Below are positions 10,986-21,474 of a stretch of DNA of 64,000 nucleotides, in pieces. The notes beneath the pieces were generated by a model. That model ran no database searches and had not been told where the DNA came from. It worked only from the letters and a program-made list of their open reading frames with translations. Positions within the stretch are counted from its first letter, which is position 1. Each line of letters starts with the position of its first letter. Location: the NCBI GenBank assembly GCA_030847615.1, contig JAUMIR010000005.1:112187116-112251115 (forward strand). Reading direction: 5' to 3'. Source of the DNA: Gambelia wislizenii (lineage: Eukaryota > Chordata > Lepidosauria > Squamata > Crotaphytidae). The position numbers and the translations under genes were made by a program.

Positions 10986-11389
10986 TGTTAGGGTAGCAAA
11001 TTCTTTCTGGAGTGGATTCAACACCCTGCTGACAAGACACATCTCAGGGAGTGGGCAGGTGAAGGATGCTTTACAAGAAGTCCAACTGGTAAGATCTTCC
11101 TGATCCCCCATAAGGCCTTTCATGGTCTGGACTGGATCTTTTATTTCCTGGACCCGTACTTTCCCCTAAGTGTAGGAAGGTAATGAGTCTAAAAATAAAA
11201 TTGCATTAAAAAATTTCAGGATTTAGTCCTTTAAAAACAACAAGAATTATTTCCTTTAAAAAAGAGTTAAAAACATTCAGTCACCTTTGACTTCACGCTT
11301 TATGCAGAGTGCGGTTAGCAAGCAGACTTAAGCTCAATTATCATTTGAAAGTGTATTCAGAGATCTGGGATCCCCCAGTTAAATTAGAC

Positions 11390-11960
11390 TCATTACAAAA
11401 CAAAGGAGTCAGTTTAAAATGCAAAACAAAGTTTACTGAAGTTTTATCAATCTCAATCTACATACTAAAACAAACTTAAGAAAAGGTCCTTAACTGACTA
11501 AGAATAGGGTAGGAAAGACTCACCAGCCTACAGCCGTGGGCTGGGTTCCGATGCATCATGGCATGGTTACAGGAAAACTTAAGATGCATCCATTCTCATG
11601 GAGAGACAGATTCAGAAAGAAAACAAGTTACACAAAAGCAATAAAATTCAAATTAGGTCATGTGTCGAATCACCCAGCACTTCCAGTTGGCTAGAAGTGC
11701 CCAGTGAAGTAAGAGAAGGGAATTTTGGGAGAACAAAATGCATGCAGGGAAAAAACCCTAGACTTATCTAAGATTGTGAAAGAGGTACACAAGATTGCTT
11801 TTACATTACAATGATTATTTCCCCACATACAACACTAAGCCTATCTCTTATATTTGCCTAACAACATCTCTTGGCAGAGAGATGAGATTAAGGGACTCTT
11901 TTTCCTGCCTAGTTGCTAGTATCTAGTTTTTGCCTTTTCCTTGAGCAAGACTGTTTGGTG
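11390..11960. repeat. Unclassified insertion in copy A, LTR-like
   Basis: This stretch is missing from the shorter partner copy. Its start (CAAAACAAAGGAGTCAG, then GCAAAACAAAGTTTACTGAAG) resembles the AAGCAAAGTATTTTATTGGAAT block of the LTR-like family at 17.6, 23.9 and 63.9 kb. No open frame of retroviral type is visible. Confidence 0.3.
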
Positions 11961-12144
11961 CGGAGTCTTAAGGCTTGAGCAAGTTGCCTTGCTGTGATGC
12001 CCTGGCAATTTACCCTTGCTCATTTTATACTTACAGAGAAGGCCATCAGCACTCCTCAGACCCACTCACACTTCAAAGTGTTCCCAGACCATGTTCATCA
12101 TTTTATGTGGTGACTCAGACTGCCAGCTTTCCATCTCAGCAAAT

Positions 12145-12218
12145 GCATCTGCTGTGGTGGCTCCTGCTCCTGCTCCAGATGCTGTTGCAAGTGCATCTGC
12201 CATGGTGGCTCCTGCTCC
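12145..12218. repeat. Short direct duplication
   Basis: GCATCTGCTGTGGTGGCTCC at 12145 recurs as GCATCTGCCATGGTGGCTCC at 12191, each followed by TGCTCCTG. The period is 46 bp. Confidence 0.7.
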
Positions 12219-12379
12219 TGTCTAATCTTCAAAATGAGATAGAGTCTTGCTGACAGTGGCAACAAACTTGCTCCTGCCTTCATCACTTTCCCTTAAAAGG
12301 TCTTTCTGGGGTTCATCTATCATATCCTGGCCATGGATCAAGTCTATGTATCCCTCATTACCTTGACTAAACAGGCCAG

Positions 12380-13962
12380 ACTCCTGATGGGCATGGCAGC
12401 TTGTTGCTGCAGCCACCACCACCATTTTCCTTGTCTTGCCAACATCAGGGAAGCTGGCTAGAACATGTAACCTAAGTCTCCCTGCATGTGACTAGCCTTG
12501 GTGACATGCTGAGGGACCCCTTCCTGGACCCAGAAGAGTTAGGGTGACCAGCAGTTGGAGCAATGGGCTTGTCTACCAGGACAGGCTCCTGTGGACACAC
12601 GGGACACACTGTTTTTTCCCAGCAGCAGTGGTGTAAAGCAGATATTATTTTAGAATGCTGTATTGGGCCTGTCATTATAGCAGTTCCCATCACCCTGCAA
12701 AGCTGATGGTACTCCTATCATTCTGCAACAAGCACATGTCTCATTATCTGCAAACAGCAATTGTCTTGCCAGCAGAAGATCAGGTAAGATCAAAGGGCTA
12801 AAGGAACCAAAGGTAGAAGGTGAAGGGCATTTCTTGATTCTGCATCATCATGATGTCAGATCACCAGAGAGAAATCAGGACTTTGAATCTGCTAATTTCA
12901 GATAATGTATAAATGCTTTGTGTGAGCACATGGCAAAGAGAGAGACAAAAAGAACACCTTGGGACCGCACCTCACATCTCATGGAAAAGATGAGAGGACA
13001 AAGGGCTTTCTTCATGAAGTGATTTACCTCTTAAGCTTGCTTGAATAAAATAAGCTTTCTAATTTTCCTATAGCTGATGCCTTCATGTACCTATCTTTGC
13101 TACATTTCTGTCTCTCTGGAGTAGGAGGGAGGAGTTGGTTGGTTATACAGTGGCAAGTAGTTCCACTGGTTAATCAGAGACTGTGCATAGCTTCTCACTG
13201 TACTGTGTGGAAAGGGAGGAAACTCAGTGAGCGGTGGCTGCTACTGAAAGGAGAGACATAGTTCGGAGGGATCCTAGGCTAGAAGGCTCCTAAGAGTGTG
13301 TCTTGGGAGGATCAGCATAGAAGTTCTTGGCAAGAGCATTCTTGGGGCTGATTGCAAACATGCGCAAGCCTCGCCTCTCAAGTCTGTGCCTGTGTGCATG
13401 CATGGAGTGAAGGGTTGAGCTAGTTTAACATGGTGGCAGCAGGTTGCTGAACTGTGGCGTCAGTTTGGGAAGTTAGATAAACAACATCTTTCTGGATTTA
13501 CTCCGTCATCTCCCAGAGAAGGGGGGGAGGTCTCAGGGGGGAGCTGCACTTTGGATTGTTCAAGTTAGGAAGGGGGGTGCATCTCTTTCTCTCCTAAGTT
13601 GGGGTGAAGGAGACTGAGGTCTCTGCTCAGTCCACTGTTGTTGCTGGGAGTATTGCAAACCCCAGCAGCTGGGTTAAAAAACTTCCCTGGAGGGGAGGTG
13701 TGTTCCTTTTGCTTTGTTAAACTGGTGAGGGGGGGACTCCCTCCCTCTGCTGACTTCTGAAGCAACAGGGGAGCAAGCTGGGGTGGGGGGCAGGACTTCA
13801 CCTATCTCTCTGGCTCTGAGGAAGGCCCAACCTGGCTTGCCCCTGACTCTGTTTTTGCCCTGGGGGTGGTGAGAACTGCTCAGGGACAGAATGGGGCAAA
13901 TGCCCTGCAGTGTATGTACTTCAGGGCTTTCAGACAGGAGCAAGTTGGATTAAATTGCCCAT
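12380..13962 (+). mobile_element. hAT-like element copy, enlarged by about 1 kb
   Basis: Sequence at about 12395-12690 and about 13780-13962 aligns by eye to the element at 26192-26747: GCAGCCACCACCACC, GACATGCTGAGGGACCCC, ACAGGCTCCTGTGG, GGGACAGAATGGGGCAAATG. The right end, CCCATGTAGATAAGGCCCTGG, is the complement of a CCAGGGCCTTATCTACATGGG terminus, of the CAGGG type seen in hAT transposons. The interval 12.70-13.78 kb has no counterpart in the shorter copy and holds no recognisable coding sequence. Confidence 0.45.
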
Positions 13963-14290
13963 GTAGATAAGGCCCTGGTTATGAAATAGCTTTTTTCCTA
14001 CTATCATTAAAACTACTGTCCTACACAAAGCAAAAAGGTTTGCCTGCCTCTGCCACTAGTGGATATATCTTTTACCGCTGCGGAGATGCCTCCTGACAGA
14101 AGAAACTAATTAATTTGATCAGATGTGGTGGCGGTGGTGATAATGATGTAAAACCTGTAAATGATCTCTAAGACTCCTAACACACTGCAGGGATAACACA
14201 GTTTGATGCCACTTTAACTGCTATGGCTCAGTGCTATGGAATTCTGGGATCTGTAGTTTTGTGAGATATTTAGCCTTCTCTGTCAGAGAG

Positions 14291-14433
14291 AAGAAGAATT
14301 TCTCTATTGTGGTCATTGACCAGCACAAATAAATAAAAGTACAATATAAAGGAAACAGATTAAAACATTTAAAATAATCCTTTCAGGGTACACATCACTT
14401 CTCAGCCTTTTGGCTATGATCAAGTGTGGTATA
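14291..14433 (-). mobile_element. Chimeric retrocopy: R4-type LINE tail joined to antisense U2 5' end
   Basis: TGTCAGAGAG at 14281-14290 is repeated exactly at 14434-14443, so 14291-14433 entered as one unit. Bases 14292-14393 match the 3' end of the LINE at 44.48 kb: GAATTTCTCTATTGTGGTC against GAATCTTTATTATGGTC, GACCAGCAC in both, then ATTTAAAATAATCCTTTCAG against ATTTAAAATGTTCCTTCAG. The LINE tail runs on the minus strand. Bases 14394-14433 match the U2 snRNA 5' end on the plus strand. In LINE orientation the order is antisense U2, then LINE tail. Confidence 0.75.
14394..14433 (+). pseudogene. U2 snRNA 5'-end pseudogene fragment (about 40 nt)
   Basis: The fragment reads ATCACTTCTCAGCCTTTTGG, continuing CTATGATCAAGTGTGGTATA. 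The conserved vertebrate U2 5' end begins ATCGCTTCTCGGCCTTTTGG and continues CTAAGATCAAGTGTAGTATC. Two of the differences are G-to-A changes at CpG sites. The match stops at the target duplication, so only stem-loop I and the start of the branch-point-pairing region are present. It is not an expressed gene: there is no upstream proximal element and the body is missing. Confidence 0.8.
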
Positions 14434-14712
14434 TGTCAGAGAGCTCTGGTGCCACAACAAACTGAAAATCCCGTGATGATAAAGCTGAGTCATACTGCAT
14501 TATTTCCACAGTGTGTCATCAGTGTAAGTTAATTAGGAGATGTAACGGGAGGTAAATTTAGTGGTTGCTTGCTCAAACAAATGGGTGATTAAATCATCAC
14601 ATATATTTTGTTTCACTGTATGAATTAAGCAATCATCATCATCACCACCACCATCACAACCACCATCAATATCCTTTGTGAATTAAATAAATGTGCTTGT
14701 TGTCAGACCAGA

Positions 14713-14921
14713 GACCCCTTCACACATCACAATTTGCATTATGATTCCACTTTAACGGCCATGGAAACATCCAATAGAATCCTGGGGTTTGTAGTTTGGT
14801 TAGAGTCAGTAGAGCTCTCTGGATGAGAATTCTAAATACCCATCTTTAAACTACAAGTCCCAGTATTCCATAGGATGTTTGCCATGACAGTTAAAGTGGA
14901 ATCATAGAGCTAGTGCAAAAG
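14713..14921. mobile_element. Foldback MITE, about 209 bp
   Basis: Inverted arms: TTATGATTCCACTTTAACGG with GGAATCCTGGGGTTTGTAG-type sequence on the left, and CTACAAGTCCCAGTATTCCA with GTTAAAGTGGAATCATAG on the right. It has the same architecture as the elements at 14180 and 63553. No clear 8-bp target duplication was identified. Confidence 0.65.
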
Positions 14922-15604
14922 ATTCAGATGAATGCAAAATTGAACACACAGTCAAACAAAAAGTCTGTTAGATAGATGAGAAGAATTAAATTATATCTGA
15001 AATATAAATCAGATTGAGAAAGAAAATCAGATACAGATACCAAGCAAAAACTAGGAGCAACTGGGGTAGGTAGCAATTGGAGGGAAGCAGAAATGAGTTT
15101 TACTACCTAAAATATGCATAGGCTCATCAGAAGATTACTAGTCAAATGAACACATTAACAAGAAAGTCAAAAAGAGGATTAAGCTAGAATATTCATTAAG
15201 ACATAAACTTGAAAAAGAAAGACACAGAGAGACAAAGCTCAGATGACAGTCAACATGTATGTTAACTCTCACCACAACTCATCTAAAGATCTACAACTGA
15301 CAGCTAAATCTAAACAAATAAATTTAGGAGATAATTGACTGTATAACTCCATTAACCACACACAGCCCCTCCAGGACAGGCTCCTATTGCCTCCTGGGAC
15401 TTGTGAGATACTTGACCCAGATTGCATGTTAGAGATTTCAGTGAGCAAAACCCAGGTCCTCCCTGCCCCCTCTATTGCAGATCACCTTGGTATTTTTTTC
15501 TTATATACTCATGCTAGGGACACACTGTCTGGCTTTGTCCCAATTATTTCTGATGCACAGCACTCTGGATGACTCTAGATCACTTTAGACTGCCCACAAC
15601 AAGC

Positions 15605-16215
15605 TGAAACTGTCTTCTGTTTCCTATTTCTTGCTCAGATCATTGAAGAAAATGGAAAATATAAAACTAACTTAATTCAGTAAGGGTAGAGCATCAATAA
15701 CAGCAACTTCAAGCCAAACTGCACTCTCTGTAGCAACAGGAATTCTCACTGCACTCCTGCTCTGCTTAGAATCTATACCAGCCTCCCTAGGTCTGAAAGT
15801 GAGATATGAACTAATATTGTTTCAGCCTGCAGGTACGGAGGCAGGTGCTTTTGCTGAGCCTTAAGCTCTCAATATGTCTCAAAGCTTCTCCTCTAGGGAC
15901 TCCTGCCCCCACACTTAAAATAGTATACAAGTGCAGCATGCAATTTGATGCCTATTATGAAAGGGGATTAAAAAGCAAGGCTATCTTGAAAAAGAATATG
16001 CCTTGAGCAAAATGGAGCTGAAACATGAACAAACCACATGCTATACAAATGGGGAGATCTGTGAGATAATATGGCTCTTGGTACTGCAGCTCAAGTCGAT
16101 CAAGCTTCGCAAATTGTTCATTATCCTTGACTTGCTTGCATCTTTTCCAAATGGCTATAAGGCTAGAAATGCTGAGATGGGGAGGAGAGTATGAATACAC
16201 TATTGCATTGGCAGG
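15605..16215. other. No recognised gene
   Basis: Mixed-composition sequence. Short frames on both strands around 15955-16200 overlap each other and show no domain. Confidence 0.4.
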
Positions 16216-16216
16216 A

Positions 16217-16217
<1 letters not shown>

Positions 16218-16281
<64 letters not shown>
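16218..16281. repeat. (A)n-(GA)n microsatellite
   Basis: About 20 A residues are followed by about 22 GA units ending near 16281. Poly(A) followed by GA could mark a retrotransposed tail, but no target duplication was found. Confidence 0.95.
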
Positions 16282-16284
<3 letters not shown>

Positions 16285-16394
16285 GATTCCAAAGAAGATA
16301 CATCTGGACTACAGGAACTTGCTTGTATGTGTGTGTATGTGGGTGTGTGCCTGTCAACGTATGGCAAACCCTTGAATTTCATATGGTTTTCTTA

Positions 16395-16723
16395 GGACTT
16401 TTTGGGACGTCTCAAATACAACGCAAGCAGCCTCGTCGCATTGCGAGGCTGCTGCGCTGCAGGGTGTCCCTTTCGGATGATGCTCTCCCCTGCCGGTACT
16501 GTTGCGGTACCGTGGGGACATTTGAGCGTTATATTTCGCCGGTTTTTAATCACGATCAACTTTCGTGAGTAAAAATTGGTGAAATATAACGCTCAAATGT
16601 CCCCGCGGTACCGCAACAGTACCGGCAGGGGAGAGTGTCATCCGAAAGGGACACCCTGCAGCACAGCAGCCTCGCAACGCGACGAGGCTGCTTGCGTTGT
16701 ATTTGAGACGTCCGAAAAAGTCC
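16395..16723. mobile_element. Harbinger-like foldback element 1 (329 bp)
   Basis: The element is almost entirely one inverted repeat. The arms (about 16395-16555 and 16566-16723) are roughly 95% identical by eye, and most differences are CpG transitions. The termini are GGACTTTTTSGGACGTC and its complement. It is bordered by TTA on both sides (16392-16394, 16724-16726), a TWA-type 3-bp duplication as in PIF/Harbinger transposons. Each arm holds smaller hairpins (GCAGCCTCG with CGAGGCTGC; GGTAC with GTACC). GC and CpG content is far above the surroundings. It is non-coding; frames across it are artefacts. Confidence 0.7.
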
Positions 16724-17090
16724 TTAGGCAAAGAATACTCAGAGGTGGTTTGTTGTTGTCTTCCTTTGAAATATAGCCTACAGCACCTGCTGTTTCTTGG
16801 TGGTCTTCCATCAAAGTATGATCCAGGGCTGACCCAGCATAGATTCCACGATCAGAAAGGGTCTGGTGCCTTCAGAGTATTTTGGCCTAGTTTGCATATA
16901 TGCATGAAGACTGCTGGGCAGTGGTATAAAAATTCCATGAGTAGAAGATGAATAAAGCAGCAGCAACGAGGACATCCTTTATTGGAACCTGATGATTTCC
17001 TTCCCTTTGTCCATTTAAGAGAATCAGGATAACACATGTTTATTTGTTTGTTTTCCTGCCTTTCCCCCCAGGTCAGGGCTCAAGAAGGCT

Positions 17091-17196
17091 TTGTTGTTAT
17101 TGTTATTTTGTGCCTTCATGTCATTTTCTGGCTTATGGCAGCCCTAAGGTGAACCTACCATGGGGTTTTTGTGGCAGAATTTGTTAAGGTTATCTG
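17091..17196 (+). repeat. MIR/L2-like repeat
   Basis: A (TTG/TTA)n head is followed by TTTTGTGCCTTCATGTCATT, TTATGGCAGCCCTAAGG and GAACCTACCATGGGG, the 5' half of the family. It is 3'-truncated near 17196. Confidence 0.7.
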
Positions 17197-17453
17197 TCTT
17201 CCCTGGATTGTTTGGGTAAGCCCAGATAATTTGACACTTGTTGGTACTTCTGTATAAGTAGAAGCAATGTCTATATTTGTTTTAAAAAAATTCCCTTGCT
17301 TACTGTATTTAACATGATCAAAGTAGTACTTGCCCCCTTATCTAACAATGTCACAATATATGGTGATTAAACTGGAGCCATATGCTTGTCCTCCACTGAA
17401 GTTCCCAAACTCATGTTTCATGATCATGTCATAGCCTTGCCATTACATTACAC

Positions 17454-17740
17454 TGAGAGCCTTATCACATGAAGAAAGGAAAGCAGAAGTGAAGCCTGAG
17501 AGTAGCATGTCCCACTGTTACTCAAATTGCTTGGGGTCTGTGGGGACCTCTGATGTCCTAATATTAAATTGGGGAATTTAGCTAATTCAACTTGGCATGC
17601 AAGAGGCTGGGCAATGGCAGGACCTTTTAACCCATGTATACTGGTAATAACAGAGGAGACTCCAAGCCAAAAAAGTACTGTACAATTAAAAAGTACAATT
17701 AAAATGTCTTTATTGGAAATTAGTATCAATAGCATTCACA
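17454..17740. repeat. LTR-like family D copy, with a MITE-type end upstream
   Basis: GGGGAATTTAGCTAATTCAACTTGGCATGCAAGAGGCTGGG-type sequence from about 17570, followed by a CCCATGTATACTGGTAATAAC block and GTCTTTATTGGAAATTAG, matches the copies at 23.89 kb and 63.85 kb in order and orientation. On the minus strand the end carries an AATAAA-containing segment, as expected of an LTR or a 3' end. At 17460 a CTTATCACATGAAGAAAGG phrase resembles the terminus of the foldback MITE at 18.4 kb. Boundaries are uncertain. Confidence 0.4.
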
Positions 17741-18404
17741 GAAACCCTCAGGCTTCAGACACTCAAAGAAGGCTATTCAAACTACTAGGAAGTATTTGGA
17801 TAGAGGAATAAAGTAAGAGGATGTCAGGTTAAACTGTACCAATCCTGCAGAGCAGAGATTGTGAAGTATAGCAACAGTGAAGGGATAGCTACACAGTCTG
17901 ACATGAAGTTGAGAGGAGGGGAAATTGTGTGCCCGGATATACAGACTGACATGGAGTCAATAGGAAGGGGATCTGTGCACACTTGGGGAGTGTTTTAGGG
18001 TGATATTTATATGAAATAATTACCTTGAAGGGATGGGAGTTTGAGTGAAATACAATAGTTCTTGGAGGCTCCCAGGACTAAAACAAAGGGTGCTCCAGAA
18101 GAGTTAATGATCGTTAATAGGCGCTATGCTTTGGAATAGAATAGGAACAGGCAAAGTCTTTTGTTGGAAGGGATGAGGGAAGGAAGGACCCATTTTACAA
18201 GCATTAAGGACTTTTGCTATCCATGAGTGAATTAGTGAATGACTCCCCTCCAAGTCTTAACTCTCTGACCTGAGTATTTGGTTTTGGGGAATTTCCAAAG
18301 GCCCCTCCCATGGTCTTATATGAACCCCACCTTATTTGGGGATTCCTGGTTTACCTGCAACCACCAAGTTATGAAATATAGCCAATAATTTGATATTCAA
18401 AGAT

Positions 18405-18676
18405 GGGGCTATCGGGGTAGGTAACACCACTTTGCCTTATCGCACAATGTTGGTGTATATCATTTTTCTCCTGTTCTAGTCCCATGGGAGATAGTGATAA
18501 ACATGGGCCTTTTTGCTAATGGATTTTACCAATTAGCAGAAAGATCGGCACTTACCACTGTCTCCCATTGGACTGGAATGGGAGAATAGCTGAAACATGC
18601 CAACATTGTGCAATAAGGCAAGGTGGGTGGCGCTGTTATTGGGGTGACACTTCCTTCCTTCATGTGATAAGCCCCT
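18405..18676. mobile_element. Foldback MITE, about 270 bp
   Basis: The left arm (TTTGCCTTATCGCACAATGT, then CTCCTG and CCCATGGGAGATAGTG) is mirrored by the right arm (CACTGTCTCCCATTGG, then GGGAGAATAGC and AACATTGTGCAATAAGGCAA). The centre lies near 18526 inside TTGCTAATGG/CCAATTAGCA. The right terminus, CATGTGATAAGCCCCTG, is the complement of CAGGGGCTTATCACATG, a hAT-like end. The arms are about 80% alike, so it is older than the Harbinger-like palindromes. Confidence 0.6.
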
Positions 18677-18689
18677 GAATGTGGAATGA

Positions 18690-19185
18690 ATGTGAGATTG
18701 TGTGCTTACTGAGGATGAATAGAGGCACTCAACACATCTCATCTTCGAGGTATCATCCCTACTGAGTTATCTCTTAAAATAAAATATTGCTAATGGTCAG
18801 CTTATTCTTCAACACAGTTCAATCATCTAAATAATTTTTAACCTTTACTAAACTTTCTTCTGATACATGAGAACTACTCAGTGTGGATATGTGCTGTAGT
18901 CCCTCTAATTCAGCACTAAGTATGAGCAGTGGCTAGTCAGATGCATCTCAAAGGTTACAAACAAGAGATTTTTGTGATAGAAACAACCCCATATCTCTTT
19001 CTCAAGCAATATGCTGCCTTTGAATTAGGTGAACTCAGGTAACCTTGCAGTTGTTAGGGATCTGTTTTCCAGTTTGTCCCATCCCTTTTAAAAGCCATTT
19101 TAAAACAGTAGCCATTCAAATCCTGGGTTTGTATTAGTTAATTATGTATTATCTGAAACAGTAATACTTTCTCTCAGGGATTCTG
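18690..19185. other. No recognised gene
   Basis: Nothing nameable seen on either strand. Confidence 0.4.
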
Positions 19186-19189
19186 TACT

Positions 19190-19985
19190 GAATGCATGCT
19201 AGTGGGGACACTGCAGGGGAGGGAATGATCTTGCTGGTCCCAGAAGGAAAAGGGGGGCAGCAGTAGACATTTGGCCGGGCACAGGTTGAAGGTGAGGAGG
19301 TGGAGCTAAGAGTAATATATAAGCCCATGCTGCCCTGCTTACCTCCTCTTGCTACCTTTGATGCTTGGAGTCATCCCTGCATTGCAGCACAAAAAGCCTC
19401 CTCCAAGATAAATGTCAGCAGCAGCTGGTGTTCACAGTTTGGTCTCCCCCCTCCATGCAAGTGGGAGTGTTACTACTATCTCTGCCAATGTTGGGGGAGG
19501 AAAGGGGCTAAGCGGATGCTTGCCCCTTGTCCATGACAGGTATTTGGGGGGGAGGGAGAAAGTTATACGGAGCAGCTGTAGCCACCCATTTGGTGAAGGT
19601 GAGGTCTCTGGACTTACCCCTTCTGGTCATGAGACCTGAAGGACGGGAAATGAGATCATCCTGATGCTGACCTAAGGGATGTCTTTATCTCAAGTGGTGC
19701 AACTTGGGGGAGGGGGTTCCTTAGGTAGTGGCTTTTAGCAAGAAGGCAGGCTGGGAGGCAACCAGGTCACATTGGATAGCTCCCTGGAACTAGATGTTTC
19801 ACTCAAGGGTTGCTGAGTAGGAGTTTGGGAAGGGAGCCCTTGCCTCAGTGGAACCTCACACTGAGTAGTCCCCCCCTCCATTACAGTTCATATTTAAAAT
19901 GTTTACAGTGAAATAGTTAATAAAAGTGGCTCTATTTAACCTAAAGCCTGGCGTCTGGTCTCCTTATTTCCCAAGTGTCTTAGCA
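19190..19985 (+). mobile_element. LTR-like family C copy (plus strand)
   Basis: The 3' part reads AATAAAAGTGGCTCTATTTA, then CTGGCGTCTGGTCTCCTTATTTCCC. Complements of this end occur at 40.97 kb, 50.11 kb and 52.48 kb. Upstream blocks (GCTGTAGCCACCCATTTGGTG, CCCCTTCTGGTCATGAGACC) match the minus-strand copy at 41.26-41.31 kb. A polyadenylation-type AATAAA near a conserved 3' end, with no internal open frame, suggests a solo LTR, but TG...CA ends and a target duplication were not established. Confidence 0.45.
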
Positions 19986-19999
19986 ATATACCTGTAACC

Positions 20000-21335
20000 G
20001 TTTCCAATGGATCTCCTTTAAAATGTACCTTTCCATTCTTTCCAGCCAATTTCATATCTTAACATTTCCCCAGACTTGAATTTCATTTGTTTGTTTTCTT
20101 TTTTAAAAAATGTTTTTTTAAAAAAAAATAAAGAAGAAACCAAACATGTAAATTTCCCATGTATCTTCTCATTTTACTTCTTTATATTTGGACAAAAAAC
20201 CCCACCCCCAAATGAAAAACCTTGAGATAGATATTTTAAAATCACATTTGGAAGAATCCTAAACCAAAGTTTTGAGTCCTTTAGCTTTGGATTCTGTGTA
20301 TGAAACCAGAATTAGCTTCTTATCTGAGAGTCTCCTCATCTTTAACAGTTATAAACAGGCAGGTACAACATGTTCCTCTCTATGATGGGAACTGCTGTTT
20401 CTACTGTATTTGGTCAATGCTAATGGGAAAAAAGTTTGCCTCAGTTTGTTTTTGAAGATTTTACCCAAATTCACAAATTTCTTTATAGTCTGGATGGGAA
20501 AAAAGAGGAGTATTTTAAAAGAATGGAATGGGGAAGGAAGCAAAATGGGAGATTTCCCCACTCAAATTGCCCATACCTTCCTTGCTCACTCAACCTGATA
20601 TGAGACTGAACAGCTGTTTGCACTAAGCTTAGAAGGCTCACATTGCTAGTTACTTATACTGTTGGGTGCCTTCAAAGGATCATCATTCAATTTCACATGC
20701 TAGTTAAAGGGGCAATTTGCAGTGCAATCTTTTATTTAAGAATTAATTACCACAGAGTATCACTGAACTCAATGGACCATTCAAAGTAGACAGATACCGG
20801 GTTGCACTATTAATATCTAGCCTACCTACCTATAATATGAGTGTTATCCTGAGGAAACACTTCCAATGAAATATAAACAGCACCAAAGCAATTATTGGGG
20901 AAACTAGCTGTAGTGTACTCAACACTGTCCCAGTCCACTTTTTCATGGAGCCACCTCTTTTTCTAACCCCCATGCCACCTTCAGGTACCTGGCCAGCAGT
21001 ACCTCAGAGAGCTTGCTCCCATTTTCTAGTTGTTGTTTTTTTTAGAAAAGAATTCCCAGTCAGGTATGTTCCCTGTAACATGCCCCCCTCCATATTGTAA
21101 AATGGGCCTCTTTGGAATTTTGATTTGAAACTGGCCACTGGTCCTTAGGTGGCAAGCAAAAACTACTCTGTGGAATTTTAAGGTGTCTATTGTAGTTTAT
21201 GAATGAGTTATAACATCCCCCCACTTGCTTTTAAGACTCCCCATTTTGGAATTTCAACTTGCTAGCATAATGTACTGATGAGTTGTGATGCCCATAGATA
21301 CACATATATTCCCTTTATTATTATAGACTATAATA
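20000..21335. other. No recognised gene
   Basis: AT-rich sequence with an A/T run at about 20095-20130. No coding exon or delimited repeat. Confidence 0.4.
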
Positions 21336-21339
21336 TTTT

Positions 21340-21471
21340 CACTCAGAGCTTGGGAAAACTACTTTTTTTGGACTACAACTCCAAGAACACCACCAATTTG
21401 GTTCGCATGCTGACTGTGGGAATTCTAGAAGCTGTGGTCTAAAAAGTAACTTTTTCTCAGGCTCTGAATAT
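21340..21471. mobile_element. hAT-like MITE, about 130 bp
   Basis: CAGAGCTTGGGAAAACTACT with TTTGGACTACAACTCC on the left mirrors CTGTGGTCTAAAAAGTAACT with TTTTCTCAGGCTCTG on the right. CAGAG ends and a short non-coding body fit a hAT MITE. No matching 8-bp flanks were found. Confidence 0.6.
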
Positions 21472-21474
21472 ACC

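Larger units (their letters stand above)
14180..14516. mobile_element. MITE with inverted ends, split by a U2/LINE chimera
   Basis: The left arm (CACACTGCAGGGATAACACA, then GATGCCACTTTAACTG and GAATTCTGGGATCTGTAG) mirrors the right arm (CTGAAAATCCCGTGATGATA, then CATACTGCATTATTTCC and ACAGTGTG). The arrangement belongs to a very common lizard foldback MITE whose arms carry TTCTGGGATTTGTAGTTT. The two arms are separated by a 143-bp insertion at 14291-14433. Two related MITEs are at 14713 and 63553. Confidence 0.65.
10990..15600 (+). repeat. Copy A of an ancient direct duplication (partner 25.77-27.56 kb)
   Basis: Blocks in this interval recur in the same order and orientation at 25.77-27.56 kb. 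Examples: GATGCTTTACAAGAAGTCCAACTG (11068) with GATGCTTTATCAGAAATCCAACTG (25833); GAGCAAGACTGTTT (11943) with GAGCAAGACTGTTT (26071); GACATGCTGAGGGACCCCTTCC (12500) with a matching block at 26402; the CCACCATCAATATCCTTTG-TTAAATAAATGTGCTTG region (14663) with 26929; and the AGCTAAATCT plus AATTGACTG-type block (15302) with 27281. Copy A is longer because it carries at least three insertions. It may be a local duplication or two copies of a large unnamed element. Confidence 0.55.

Noticed and set aside
14394..14433. U2 snRNA gene
   Set aside because: Only the first 40 nt are present and they end at a target-site duplication, so it is a retrotransposed fragment and not a gene.
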